This document shows, piece by piece, positions 27,197 through 35,331 of a stretch of 60,790 bases of DNA. The position numbers were made by a program, and so were the translations under genes. This DNA comes from an uncultured Clostridia bacterium (lineage in GTDB: Bacteria > Bacillota > Clostridia > Oscillospirales > CAG-272), in the NCBI GenBank assembly GCA_944391815.1, contig CALXUV010000066.1:1-60790 (forward strand), read 5' to 3'. Position 1 is the first letter of the stretch; the number at the start of each line of letters is the position of its first letter. A model generated the notes under the pieces. That model saw only the letters and a list, made by a program, of their open reading frames with translations. It was not told the origin of the DNA and did no database searches.

Positions 27197-29098
27197 TTAC
27201 GGGCTTTGCGATTCCGTTTCGGAAGGTTTCTTTTGGCTATATTTATAAGTCGGGACGATTTCCGCTACAAGCTGCCGGATATTTTCCGGCTCGTCCGGGG
27301 TAACGTTTTCGAGGTTTTTGAGCTGCTCACGGAATTTCCGTGCGTCAAATTCTATCGGTTTTCCGATAAAAATCAGCTCGTTTTCTGTTTTTCTGAGTCC
27401 TTCCTCACGCATGAGCAGTTCTTCATAGAGCTTTTCTCCGGGACGAAGCCCTGTTATTTCTATATTTATATCTACGTTCGGGACCAGTCCCGAAAGTTTT
27501 ATCAGATTTACTGCAAGATCGTATATTTTAACCGGCTTTCCCATATCGAGAACATATATTTCGCCGTTTTGGGCAGAAGCTCCGGCAATCAGTACCAGCG
27601 ATACCGCTTCACCCACCGTCATAAAGTAACGGATGATCTCCGGATGAGTTACCGTTATCGGTCCGCCCTCCTCTATCTGTTTTCTGAAAAGCGGAACCAC
27701 CGAACCGTTTGAACCGAGAACGTTTCCGAACCGTACCGCCGCAAAGTCAGTTTTGCTGTCTTTTCCGACGGTCTGGATTATCATTTCGCAGATACGTTTG
27801 GTCGCCCCCATTATATTCGTAGGGTTTACCGCCTTGTCCGACGAGATAAGGACAAATTTTTCAACTCCCGCCCTGCTTGCCGCCAAAGCGGTGTTAAGTG
27901 TTCCGAAAACGTTGTTTTTTATTGCCTCGCACGGACTTTTTTCCATAAGGGGTACATGTTTGTGCGCCGCGGCATGGTAGACAATATCGGGTTTATACCT
28001 TTCAAAAACCTTTTCAAGTCTTTTTTCGTCCCGTACCGAAGCGATAACGACTTCAAGGTCAAGCTCAGGGTGTTTTCTTCTGAGGTACTGCTCGGTATCG
28101 TATGCGCTGTTTTCGTATATGTCGAGAATTATCAGTTTTTCGGGCGAGAACATCGCCGCCTGACGGCAGATTTCCGAACCTATCGAACCGCCTCCGCCGG
28201 TAACCAGAACGGTTTTCCCGCTGATGCTTTCCGCTATAACGCCGGTCGGGGCTTTTATCTGTTCTCTGCCGAGCAGATCCGGAATTTCAACGTTTCTCAG
28301 TTTGCGGGTCTGACTTTTCTCTGCATCCTCTGGCGTTACGCCCGGCATAATTCTTACCCGCAGTGAAGTTTGCGCACATATTTTCAGAATTTCACGCAGA
28401 CGTTCCGGACTCAGAGAAGGAATTGCGATTATTATTTCCGCTGCCATATATTTGCAGGCGGCTGAAACTATTGTTTCGCATCCGCCGACAATCGGCACGC
28501 CTTGAAGGTATTTTCCGGTTTTACTTCTGTCGTCGTCGATTATGCATACCGCCTTTGCGCCCCGGATAAGTGAGCCTGAGTTCAGTTCTCTGACCATCAC
28601 CGAGCCGCCCGAGCCCGCTCCGATAACCATTACCGGTACAGAATGCTTTTGCGGCACCGATGCTTCAATACCGCCTGCAAGTCTGTAAGCGAACCGTGCG
28701 GAAAGAGTCAAAGCAGTCAGAAAAAAGAAAAAGAGAAGGTAGAACTCCGGCAGTGGCACGGTAAGCTGAGGGGTGCCGTAAAATCTGTCGAAAACCAGGG
28801 AAAACAGAAGTGAAAAAGTCACCGAAAGCGCACATCCCGAAACGGTAAAAATAAATTCGGGAAGCGAAGCGTATTTCCATATCCGCCGGTAAAGCCGAAG
28901 AATAGAGAAAAAAAGTAAAGTAATAAGTATGCAAAGCGGCATACTGCGGAATACCGGTGAATAGGCGTAGGTGTCTGCGGTTATCCGGCATACGGCTGTC
29001 GCCGCAAGCATTGAAAAAACCACCGAAACCGTGTCCCATAACAGGAAAAAAGTTTTTTCGGTGCGCAGTGAGCCGAGAGCTGAAGTCAGTTTTTTCAT
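27197..29098 (-). CDS. CapD/WbpM/PglF-type membrane UDP-sugar 4,6-dehydratase
   Basis: A 633-residue polysaccharide-biosynthesis enzyme. Four N-terminal membrane segments (about 17-137) and a first Rossmann-like domain (about 153-260) precede the SDR catalytic domain with VTGGGGSIGSE (299-309). SSDKAVNPTNIMGATKR (419-435) has the family's Met430-x3-Lys434 pair in place of Tyr-x3-Lys. It should convert UDP-GlcNAc to a 4-keto-6-deoxy sugar for surface glycans. GGAG precedes the ATG at 29098. The first codons and ribosome site are part of an 80/81-bp repeat array. Confidence 0.93.
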   Translation of the reverse strand: MKKLTSALGSLRTEKTFFLLWDTVSVVFSMLAATAVCRITADTYAYSPVFRSMPLCILITLLFFSILRLYRRIWKYASLPEFIFTVSGCALSVTFSLLFSLVFDRFYGTPQLTVPLPEFYLLFFFFLTALTLSARFAYRLAGGIEASVPQKHSVPVMVIGAGSGGSVMVRELNSGSLIRGAKAVCIIDDDRSKTGKYLQGVPIVGGCETIVSAACKYMAAEIIIAIPSLSPERLREILKICAQTSLRVRIMPGVTPEDAEKSQTRKLRNVEIPDLLGREQIKAPTGVIAESISGKTVLVTGGGGSIGSEICRQAAMFSPEKLIILDIYENSAYDTEQYLRRKHPELDLEVVIASVRDEKRLEKVFERYKPDIVYHAAAHKHVPLMEKSPCEAIKNNVFGTLNTALAASRAGVEKFVLISSDKAVNPTNIMGATKRICEMIIQTVGKDSKTDFAAVRFGNVLGSNGSVVPLFRKQIEEGGPITVTHPEIIRYFMTVGEAVSLVLIAGASAQNGEIYVLDMGKPVKIYDLAVNLIKLSGLVPNVDINIEITGLRPGEKLYEELLMREEGLRKTENELIFIGKPIEFDARKFREQLKNLENVTPDEPENIRQLVAEIVPTYKYSQKKPSETESQSP

Positions 29099-29133
29099 TT
29101 TGATCTCCGTGTCGCTATGAGCATTGATAAGCG

Positions 29134-29178
29134 TTAGTTACTCATCTGTCCGAAGACCGAATGAAGTCGGTTTTTCAT
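29134..29178 (-). CDS. leader mini-ORF 1 (14 codons)
   Basis: Within the repeat array, GGAG plus ATG opens a frame for MKNRLHSVFGQMSN and a TAA stop, 35 nt before the real start codon. The ribosome site is identical to that of the real gene. It may be a by-product of repeat duplication or a translated leader peptide; expression is unproven. Confidence 0.4.
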   Translation of the reverse strand: MKNRLHSVFGQMSN

Positions 29179-29214
29179 TTTGATCTCCGTGCCGCTTTAA
29201 GCGGGTGATAAGCG

Positions 29215-29259
29215 TTAGTTACTCATCTGTCCGAAGACCAAATGAAGTCGGTTTTTCAT
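29215..29259 (-). CDS. leader mini-ORF 2 (14 codons)
   Basis: The second repeat copy encodes MKNRLHLVFGQMSN with the same ribosome site and stop, differing from mini-ORF 1 only at residue 7 (Leu for Ser). The third copy has lost its ATG (ATA). Confidence 0.4.
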   Translation of the reverse strand: MKNRLHLVFGQMSN

Positions 29260-29488
29260 TTTGATCTCCGTGCCGCTATGAGCGTTGATAAGCGTTAGTT
29301 ACTCATCTGTCCGAAGACCGGAATAAAGTCGGTTTTTTATTTTGACTAACTCACTTACTTACTGAATGTTAACCGACCGGCGGTTCCGGTATTTCTGACA
29401 GATCGATACATGCGATTTTTCGCTTCACGCCATAAAATTCCGGAAACCGGTTTGAGCTCTGAAAAACGCCACTGCTATAATCGATATA

Positions 29489-29517
29489 ATTATAGTATAA
29501 TTTTTGAAAAAAGTCAA
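29489..29517 (-). promoter_or_regulatory. promoter of the capD-like gene
   Basis: Minus strand TTGACT (29517-29512), 17-nt spacer, TATAAT (29494-29489). The leader from the expected start to the capD-like ATG is about 385 nt and holds the repeat array and mini-ORFs. Confidence 0.85.
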
Positions 29518-30060
29518 TGGCGTGAATAAAAAATTATCGTATGTAATAACGCCGAAGCCGGATTTATATTATTTTTGGTAAATACGTTTGTGTTTATGCC
29601 CGAATATACTTTAAAGCAATTACGGATTCTGAATTTTTATCTAAAATTTCACTTTACTGTCAATGCGGTTTAGTTACGCTTATTTGTTTTCAATTTCCCT
29701 CAGCATTCGGTTAATTTTCTTAACTTGTGTTGAAACTGCATCATTTTACGGTGCTGATTTCCCACCGTTGAGAGTCTGCTGCAAACTGTTTTGGCAAAAG
29801 ACTCTGTTTCCATGGTATGAAATTTGATCCGTAGTTGAGCAGTTTTGTCTGCTTGATTTTATTGCTTACGCAATTTATTTCTTGTGTTAATTTGTTTATA
29901 TCAATATTTGTCTGAATGGGTTGCGTTTGCAAAAGCTGTATCCGGGTTAATAATTGGGAGAAAACTTTTTATCGTGATGTGTTCAGGAGTTATTCTTTAA
30001 GGAAAAAAAGTTGATTTTGCCGTTCGATGTTTTGAATTATATTTCCGTTTTTTCGGAAAT
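29518..30060. other. intergenic stretch without a supported gene
   Basis: AT-rich spacer between the capD-like promoter and the cinA 3' end. A 63-codon frame on the minus strand (29741-29932) lacks a ribosome site and any recognisable composition. Confidence 0.5.
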
Positions 30061-31308
30061 TCAGCTTTTTAACGCTTTCATAGCCGCTGAAATGGCAAAA
30101 GAAGAGGCAAGAAGTCTGACTCTTTTGCGGTCTCCGAGTAGCATAAGCCTTACGGCGTATTCCCCTTTTTCGGTTGACACACCGACATATACAGTTCCCA
30201 CCGGCGTCTGTTCGGTTCCGCCTCCGGGACCGGCAATTCCGGTTGTCGAAACCGCAACGTCTGCTCCGGAGAGAAGTCGTACGCCTTTTGCCATCTGCTT
30301 TGCAGTCTCTTCCGAAACAACGCCGTGTTTTTCTATGGTTTCCATGGGAACCGAAAGCACTTTTGATTTGGCAGCCGCTGTATAAGTGACCGCTCCCAGA
30401 GTAAATACCGCTGAACTGCCGGGTACATCGGTAATTCTCTTTGCAATGAGCCCGCCGGTGCATGACTCTGCGCACGCTAACGTTTTTCCGGCTTCTTTAA
30501 ACGTTTCAACGGCGGCTGTCGGAAGGTCCGTGTCGATTCCGTAAATGTATTCTGCAACCGGAGTTTTGCGGATTTCTGCAATTTTATCATCGATCAGGCG
30601 CAGGCATTTTTCGTGACTTTCCGCTCCGGCTGTTATTCTGAGCCGTACTTCTCCGTCGCCGCAGTAGGGGGCTACCGTCGGATTTTCCGAACTGTTCATC
30701 ATATCCCGGAGTATGTCCTCAACCGCTGATTCTCCAAGGCCGTAAATGTTTATGTTTTTGCTTTCAAAATGACGGTTTGTGAATGCCGAAAGGTAGGGAA
30801 TTACCGAAACGTCAAACATTTTTTCCATCTCAAACGGAGGTCCGGGGAGCATTATCACTATCTTTCCTCTTTCAAAGTCTTCAACTGCGCAGCCGGGAGC
30901 TGTTCCGCAGGTGTTGCCGAAAACCGTTGAGCCTTCCGGAATATATGCCTGTTTTTTGTTGTTTTCGGTCATTTTGCGTCCTTGCAGAGCAAACCTTTTT
31001 TCTATGTTTTCAAAAGCTTCATCATTGAAAACGAGTTTTCTTCCCATGCATTTTGCCACTGTTTCCTTTGTAAGGTCGTCACAGGTCGGACCGAGACCGC
31101 CGCTCATTATCAGAAGGTCACATCTTTCAAGTGCGGCGTTGACAGCGTCGCCGAGTCGTTTGGGATTATCCCCGACAACTGCCTGATAGTAGTGATTTAT
31201 TCCGAGAAGAGCAAGTTTTCCCGCTATATAAGCGGCGTTTGTGTTAACTATATCCCCTATAAGTATTTCCGTGCCGACGCAAAGTATTTCGGCGTTTCTG
31301 ATTTTCAT
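30061..31308 (-). CDS. cinA: CinA-family protein (nicotinamide-nucleotide amidase/ADP-ribose pyrophosphatase type)
   Basis: A 415-residue two-domain protein. The N-terminal MoaB/MogA-like domain shows LCVGTEILIGDIVNTN, SGGLGPTCDDLT and LPGPPFEMEKM. The C-terminal PncC-like deamidase domain starts near residue 265 with CAESCTGGLIA and continues with GAVTY, STTGIAGPGGGTE and PVGTVYVGV. It recycles nicotinamide mononucleotide and is linked to competence in some Firmicutes. Length is typical. It is the first gene of the leftward group. Confidence 0.95.
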   Translation of the reverse strand: MKIRNAEILCVGTEILIGDIVNTNAAYIAGKLALLGINHYYQAVVGDNPKRLGDAVNAALERCDLLIMSGGLGPTCDDLTKETVAKCMGRKLVFNDEAFENIEKRFALQGRKMTENNKKQAYIPEGSTVFGNTCGTAPGCAVEDFERGKIVIMLPGPPFEMEKMFDVSVIPYLSAFTNRHFESKNINIYGLGESAVEDILRDMMNSSENPTVAPYCGDGEVRLRITAGAESHEKCLRLIDDKIAEIRKTPVAEYIYGIDTDLPTAAVETFKEAGKTLACAESCTGGLIAKRITDVPGSSAVFTLGAVTYTAAAKSKVLSVPMETIEKHGVVSEETAKQMAKGVRLLSGADVAVSTTGIAGPGGGTEQTPVGTVYVGVSTEKGEYAVRLMLLGDRKRVRLLASSFAISAAMKALKS

Positions 31309-31771
31309 AATGGTAATCCTTTCCTGATGAAATTACAGTTTTTTTTCGGTATTGATACTTGTTTTTATCTGAAAAGTTATTTGACCGATGAGTATTTTTG
31401 TTTGAAAAATGTTGTTTTTTCCGCATGTGATTAACTGACGGAAATGCGGTTGTTAAATGCTGATTGTCCTTTTTTAAAAATCAGCAAGTAAAATGGATTA
31501 TTTGATTTTTTCTTTGCTGTGGTTTTGTTCAAATTTCTGTCAGACAAAATCGACCGCAAGGATGCGGGACACAATGTTTGACCGAAAACAGTTTTAAAAA
31601 ACTTTTTGGGGTGTTTTGTGCAATTATTGACTTATATGCGATTAATTATAGCTTTGTGCGACTTAAAATCGGCGCGTACAGTGCTGAAAATATTTAATGC
31701 CCGACTTGGCAAACACAAAGATTTTTTTGCGTCTTTTGTAAAAACGTAACAATTTTTTAAGTTGACGAAAG
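31309..31771. other. intergenic stretch, divergent upstream region
   Basis: No gene seen. It is the shared upstream region of cinA (minus) and the sugar isomerase-like gene (plus). Confidence 0.5.
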
Positions 31772-31800
31772 TTGACAACCCACCTGATTTGTGGTATAAT
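31772..31800 (+). promoter_or_regulatory. promoter of the sugar isomerase/epimerase gene
   Basis: TTGACA (31772-31777), 17-nt spacer, TATAAT (31795-31800): a perfect consensus promoter, with a leader of about 115 nt before the ATG at 31924. Confidence 0.92.
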
Positions 31801-31923
31801 TACCCTTGCAGTTAAAGTATATTTCCATTCGTAAACGGTGCGGTTAACATCTCACGTCCCAAATATATTATATACTGCTTTGAAATAATTTCAAGTAATT
31901 TATTAAAAACGGAGGAATATATT

Positions 31924-32751
31924 ATGTTAAAATTTTCAAAGACTTTGCCGGTCGGACTTCAGCTCTATTCGGTAAGAGATTACGCCGAAAAGGATTTTGC
32001 GGCGACAATGAAAAAGGTTAAGGAGATCGGTTATGATTACGTCGAGCCGGCGGGACTTTACGGAATTGATGCCGCTGAGTTCAGAAAGGTGCTGGACGAT
32101 AACGGACTGACCGCAATTTGCGCACACGTTCCTTATGCGGAGATGATGGCGGATACCGATAAGGTCGTCAAGGATTATACCACACTGGGAATAAAGTACA
32201 TAGCGGTTCCTTACCTCGGTGAGGATGACCGTGCCGGCGGAAAGAATTATGCACAGGTTCTGGAAAACATAAAGAAGCTCGGCAAGATTTTTGCGGACAA
32301 CGGCATTACGCTTCTTTATCACAACCATGATTTCGAGTTTGTCAAAACGGAAAGCGGAGAATACGCTCTTGACGAGATGTACAGAGTTATCGGAAAAGAT
32401 CTGCTTCAGACAGAGCTTGACTGCTGCTGGGTAAAGGTAGCGGGAGAGGATCCGGCTGAGTATATCAGAAAATACGCCGGACGTTGCCCCGTTGTGCACC
32501 TCAAGGACTTCAGCGGAGAGAAGAGCAGTAATATGTACAACCTGATAGGTCTCAAAGAAAGCGCAAAGCAGACAAGTACATTTGAGTTCAGACCGGTAGG
32601 ATACGGAAAACAGGACATTCCGACTGTAATAAGAGCCGCAATTGACAGCGGAGCTGAATATCTTGTTGTGGAACAGGACAGCCCGGTTGAGCAGACTTCG
32701 CTTGAAGCGGTTACAATGTCGAGAAATTATCTCATATCTCTCGGATTCTGA
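31924..32751 (+). CDS. sugar phosphate isomerase/epimerase (xylose isomerase-like TIM barrel)
   Basis: A 275-residue cytosolic AP-endonuclease-2-family barrel. Metal-site type residues are visible: GYDYVEPAGL, AHVPYAEM, LLYHNHDFEF (His and Glu), LDCCWVKVAG (Asp) and VVHLKDFSG (His, Asp) with a C-terminal VVEQDSP. The length is normal. GGAGG lies 8 nt before the ATG. Family members isomerise or epimerise sugars or inositols (IolE/IolI, tagatose epimerase); the substrate is unknown. Its strong consensus promoter and single-gene unit are notable. Confidence 0.85.
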   Translation: MLKFSKTLPVGLQLYSVRDYAEKDFAATMKKVKEIGYDYVEPAGLYGIDAAEFRKVLDDNGLTAICAHVPYAEMMADTDKVVKDYTTLGIKYIAVPYLGEDDRAGGKNYAQVLENIKKLGKIFADNGITLLYHNHDFEFVKTESGEYALDEMYRVIGKDLLQTELDCCWVKVAGEDPAEYIRKYAGRCPVVHLKDFSGEKSSNMYNLIGLKESAKQTSTFEFRPVGYGKQDIPTVIRAAIDSGAEYLVVEQDSPVEQTSLEAVTMSRNYLISLGF

Positions 32752-32924
32752 TTTTTCAGATGCGGTATTTCAGATTTTGCAGAAAGTGAAAGCTGTGAGC
32801 CGTGCACACCCGATCTCATGTGCGGAATCATGAATTATCGTTTCTGCGGACAGTTGTTTTTTCGTTTGCGGAGTATCAGTTTGCGGAGTGGCAATCGGTG
32901 CAAGACAAACTGTTGCAGTGTCAT

Positions 32925-33235
32925 TATTCCGTATTGACAACGGCGCAGCTTGAACATCCGAGGCGACAAACTGTTTCAGTAGCATTATATTTCGATGATA
33001 AACTATGTAGCGCAAAATTGCGCAGCGACAAATTGTTGCAATAATAATATTGCTCAGTTAAACTGCGCAGCGACAGCATCCGAAGTGGCAAACTGTTTCA
33101 GTAGCATTATATTTCGATGATAAACTATGTAGCGCAAAATTGCGCAGCGACAAATTGTTGCAATAATAATATTGCTCAGTTAAACTGCGCATCGACAGCA
33201 TCCGAAGTGACAAACTGTTTCAGCCGCGGTATTCC
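32925..33235. repeat. 122-bp tandem repeat
   Basis: The block TTCGATGATAAACTATGTAG recurs at 32991 and 33113 (period 122 bp) with two nearly identical full copies and a partial one upstream. Inside, shorter motifs such as GCGACAAAYTGTTKCA repeat again. The array lies in the 920-bp gap between two convergent genes. Confidence 0.85.
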
Positions 33236-33351
33236 TTTGTGATAAACTGTGTAGCGACAACTCCGTAGTGACAAGCTGTTGCAATAAAAATATTCTGCAT
33301 TCACAACGGTTTATCAAGCTTGTAAGGTATTTTGCGGTTTTTATCCGCAAC

Positions 33352-33412
33352 ATTATAATACAGGCAATAACAATGTAATACAGGCAATAACAATGTAATA
33401 CAGGCAATTTGC
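33352..33412. repeat. 20-bp direct repeat, about three copies
   Basis: TAATACAGGCAATAACAATG is repeated head to tail (two full copies and a partial third), just before the bidirectional terminator. Confidence 0.85.
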
Positions 33413-33422
33413 CGCAAAAAAT

Positions 33423-33495
33423 AAAAACCCCCCGCCTCCAAAGAGACGCCGTTATTAAATGAAGTTTAACGGCGAAAAGGAGGCGGGGAGTTTTT
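33423..33495. terminator. bidirectional terminator with nested stem-loop
   Basis: Outer stem CCCCGCCTCC (33430-33439) pairs with GGAGGCGGGG (33479-33488). An inner stem CGCCGTTA/TAACGGCG (33447-33474) sits within. AAAAA on the left and TTTTT on the right let it stop both the plus-strand isomerase transcript and the minus-strand glycan operon. Confidence 0.9.
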
Positions 33496-33672
33496 ATCCT
33501 TGAGTCATTGAAACAAAAATCGTGGTAAGAGTGTATTAAACCAGACTTACGGGATTGCTTTCGGGCATTGTTTTGCCGTAGTCGCTTTGAGCCTGACCGG
33601 GTATTACAGCTTTACCTTTTCTGAGCACATAATTAATTCCGGCGATTTGACAGTACGTTTTGCGGAAATTTT

Positions 33673-34095
33673 TCAATCCGTTTCATCGCTGTTCTTGTTT
33701 CTGAAAACAAAAACCTTGCTGACAACAAATGTCGCCATAATTATTATCATACTTAGAATTATGCGCCCCGGCAGTTTCGGAAAGCCCAGTTTGTCGACGA
33801 CAATGTAAAACAAAAGTGAGTCAATTCCGAGCGATACAACACGCATTATTATAAATTTCACAAACTGTACGGCAGTTTCCGTTTTTCCTTTCACGGTCTG
33901 ATCCGGAGCCGTAAAAACGAAGAGCTTGTTGCAGATATAGTTAATGACAACAGCTACTGCATAGGCGATCCCGTTTGCTACAAGATAGTGCATTATGTCA
34001 AGGTAATCGAGAAATGCGAACAGCAGCAGATTTACAGAGGTTGAAACAACCCCCCAGAATCCGTATTTTATTATTTCTATCAGTTTTTGACGCAT
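33673..34095 (-). CDS. GtrA-family membrane protein (putative polyprenyl-phosphate-sugar flippase)
   Basis: A 140-residue protein with four membrane segments and the family pattern FWGVVSTSVNLLLF, VANGIAYAVAVVINY and NKLFVF, then VVSKVFVFRN at the end. GtrA proteins are thought to flip or hand over polyprenyl-phosphate-linked sugars. It is the last gene of the UbiA-HAD-GT-C-GT4-GtrA operon, 14 nt after the GT4 gene, matching a role in moving a lipid-linked pentose to the outer face. Confidence 0.9.
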   Translation of the reverse strand: MRQKLIEIIKYGFWGVVSTSVNLLLFAFLDYLDIMHYLVANGIAYAVAVVINYICNKLFVFTAPDQTVKGKTETAVQFVKFIIMRVVSLGIDSLLFYIVVDKLGFPKLPGRIILSMIIIMATFVVSKVFVFRNKNSDETD

Positions 34096-34109
34096 ATCTG
34101 CCTCTCGCT

Positions 34110-35219
34110 TTAATTGATTCCGAAAATTGACATATGTCGGTTTACGGTAATTTCCGTACTGTATTTTCCGGAGATTTCCGACTGGCTTTTTTTGTATTTC
34201 TCAGGATTTTCAAGTATTTTCAGTATGCAGTCGGCAAGGTCTTTAGCATCTCCTCTTCTGCAAATCAGACCCATGCCGGTGTTTTGTACTATGGTACGCA
34301 CTCCCGGAAGATCTGACGCCACTACCGGAGCACCGCAAAGCATAGCCTCCACCTGAACCATGCCGAAAGCTTCAAGCGAATTTATGCTCGGCAGTGTAAA
34401 AACGTCAAGCGAAGAGTAGAAATTACCCATTTCTCCCTCCGGAATTTTGCCAATAAATGTAACATCTTCTATTCCGTTTTCATCGATGTAGGTTTTTAGG
34501 GCAGGATAAACCGAACCGCCGGCTACATTAGTGTAATCGCCTCCGATTTTCAGAGCGACGTCACTTCTTTTTTTGCGTATCAAGCTGTAAGCTTTCAGCA
34601 GTACGTCAATTCCTTTTTCCTCAACGATACGCCCACAAAAACCGATGGTTTTCACTTCGGAATTTTTTGAGTTTTCTTCCGGAGCTGAAAATGATTTTAT
34701 CGGAGCGTAAACTTCCTCCGTTTTGTCAAGGAAATCGTTAAGGACCCTGGAATGCGCCGCATAGTCTTTGGTGGTCACGAGAATTTTTGAGGCTTTTTTC
34801 AGGCACTTTCTGTGCTGTCGGTCCATTGTTTTCACAATGAATCCGTTGAGCAGACCGTGCGGAAGGTTTACGTCGCAGTGATAGGTAACAAACAGCTTTT
34901 CTTTCGGTATATGCTTTGAAATAATTCCCGATTCAAGCATCGGCAGGTGCATATTTACTATATCCGCCTTGCCTGAAAGTTTTTTTGCAAGTGAAATGAA
35001 TTTAGGACTTACCGTTCCCTTGCTGATTTTCATCACGATAGGAGCTCTTATCACTTTTACTCCGTTTATCGTTTCTTCCGGGGCAAGTTTGGCGTGGTTG
35101 GAACAAAGAACAGTGCAGTCACAGCCCTTTTGTGCAAGATTCTCTGCTATTATCCTTGCGTATTCGCTGACGCCGCTTACATACGGAAAATAGTAATTGA
35201 GGATGAAAAGTATTTTCAT
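34110..35219 (-). CDS. GT4-family glycosyltransferase
   Basis: A 369-residue retaining GT-B glycosyltransferase. The N-terminal ILNYYFPYVSGVSEYA loop binds acceptor, CGRIVEEKGIDVLL starts the nucleotide-sugar domain, and EAFGMVQVE provides the E-x7-E donor motif. No membrane segment is present, so it acts on the cytosolic side, probably extending a lipid-linked saccharide. It sits in the five-gene operon, with 112 nt between the stop of the GT-C-like gene and its start. Confidence 0.92.
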   Translation of the reverse strand: MKILFILNYYFPYVSGVSEYARIIAENLAQKGCDCTVLCSNHAKLAPEETINGVKVIRAPIVMKISKGTVSPKFISLAKKLSGKADIVNMHLPMLESGIISKHIPKEKLFVTYHCDVNLPHGLLNGFIVKTMDRQHRKCLKKASKILVTTKDYAAHSRVLNDFLDKTEEVYAPIKSFSAPEENSKNSEVKTIGFCGRIVEEKGIDVLLKAYSLIRKKRSDVALKIGGDYTNVAGGSVYPALKTYIDENGIEDVTFIGKIPEGEMGNFYSSLDVFTLPSINSLEAFGMVQVEAMLCGAPVVASDLPGVRTIVQNTGMGLICRRGDAKDLADCILKILENPEKYKKSQSEISGKYSTEITVNRHMSIFGIN

Positions 35220-35331
35220 GTTAATCCTTTCGTTTTTGAATTTCCGGTGTGTTTTGAAATATATTCCGGCTTTCTGTCGGAAAAGCTTACGTCTTTGAAA
35301 ATCCGTGACGTGTTTTTAAAAATCGTGTCTG

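Larger units (their letters stand above)
29091..29345. repeat. 80/81-bp tandem array carrying copies of the capD-like translation start
   Basis: The block TTTTTCATTTTGATCTCCGTG occurs at 29091, 29171 and 29252 and, degenerated, at about 29333. Read on the minus strand each intact copy supplies CGGAGATCAAAATGAAAAA, a ribosome site plus ATG. The copy next to the gene is the true start. Confidence 0.93.

Noticed and set aside
29741-29932. 63-codon minus-strand frame in the capD-cinA gap
   Set aside because: No ribosome site, start likely TTG, and no recognisable domain or neighbour relation.
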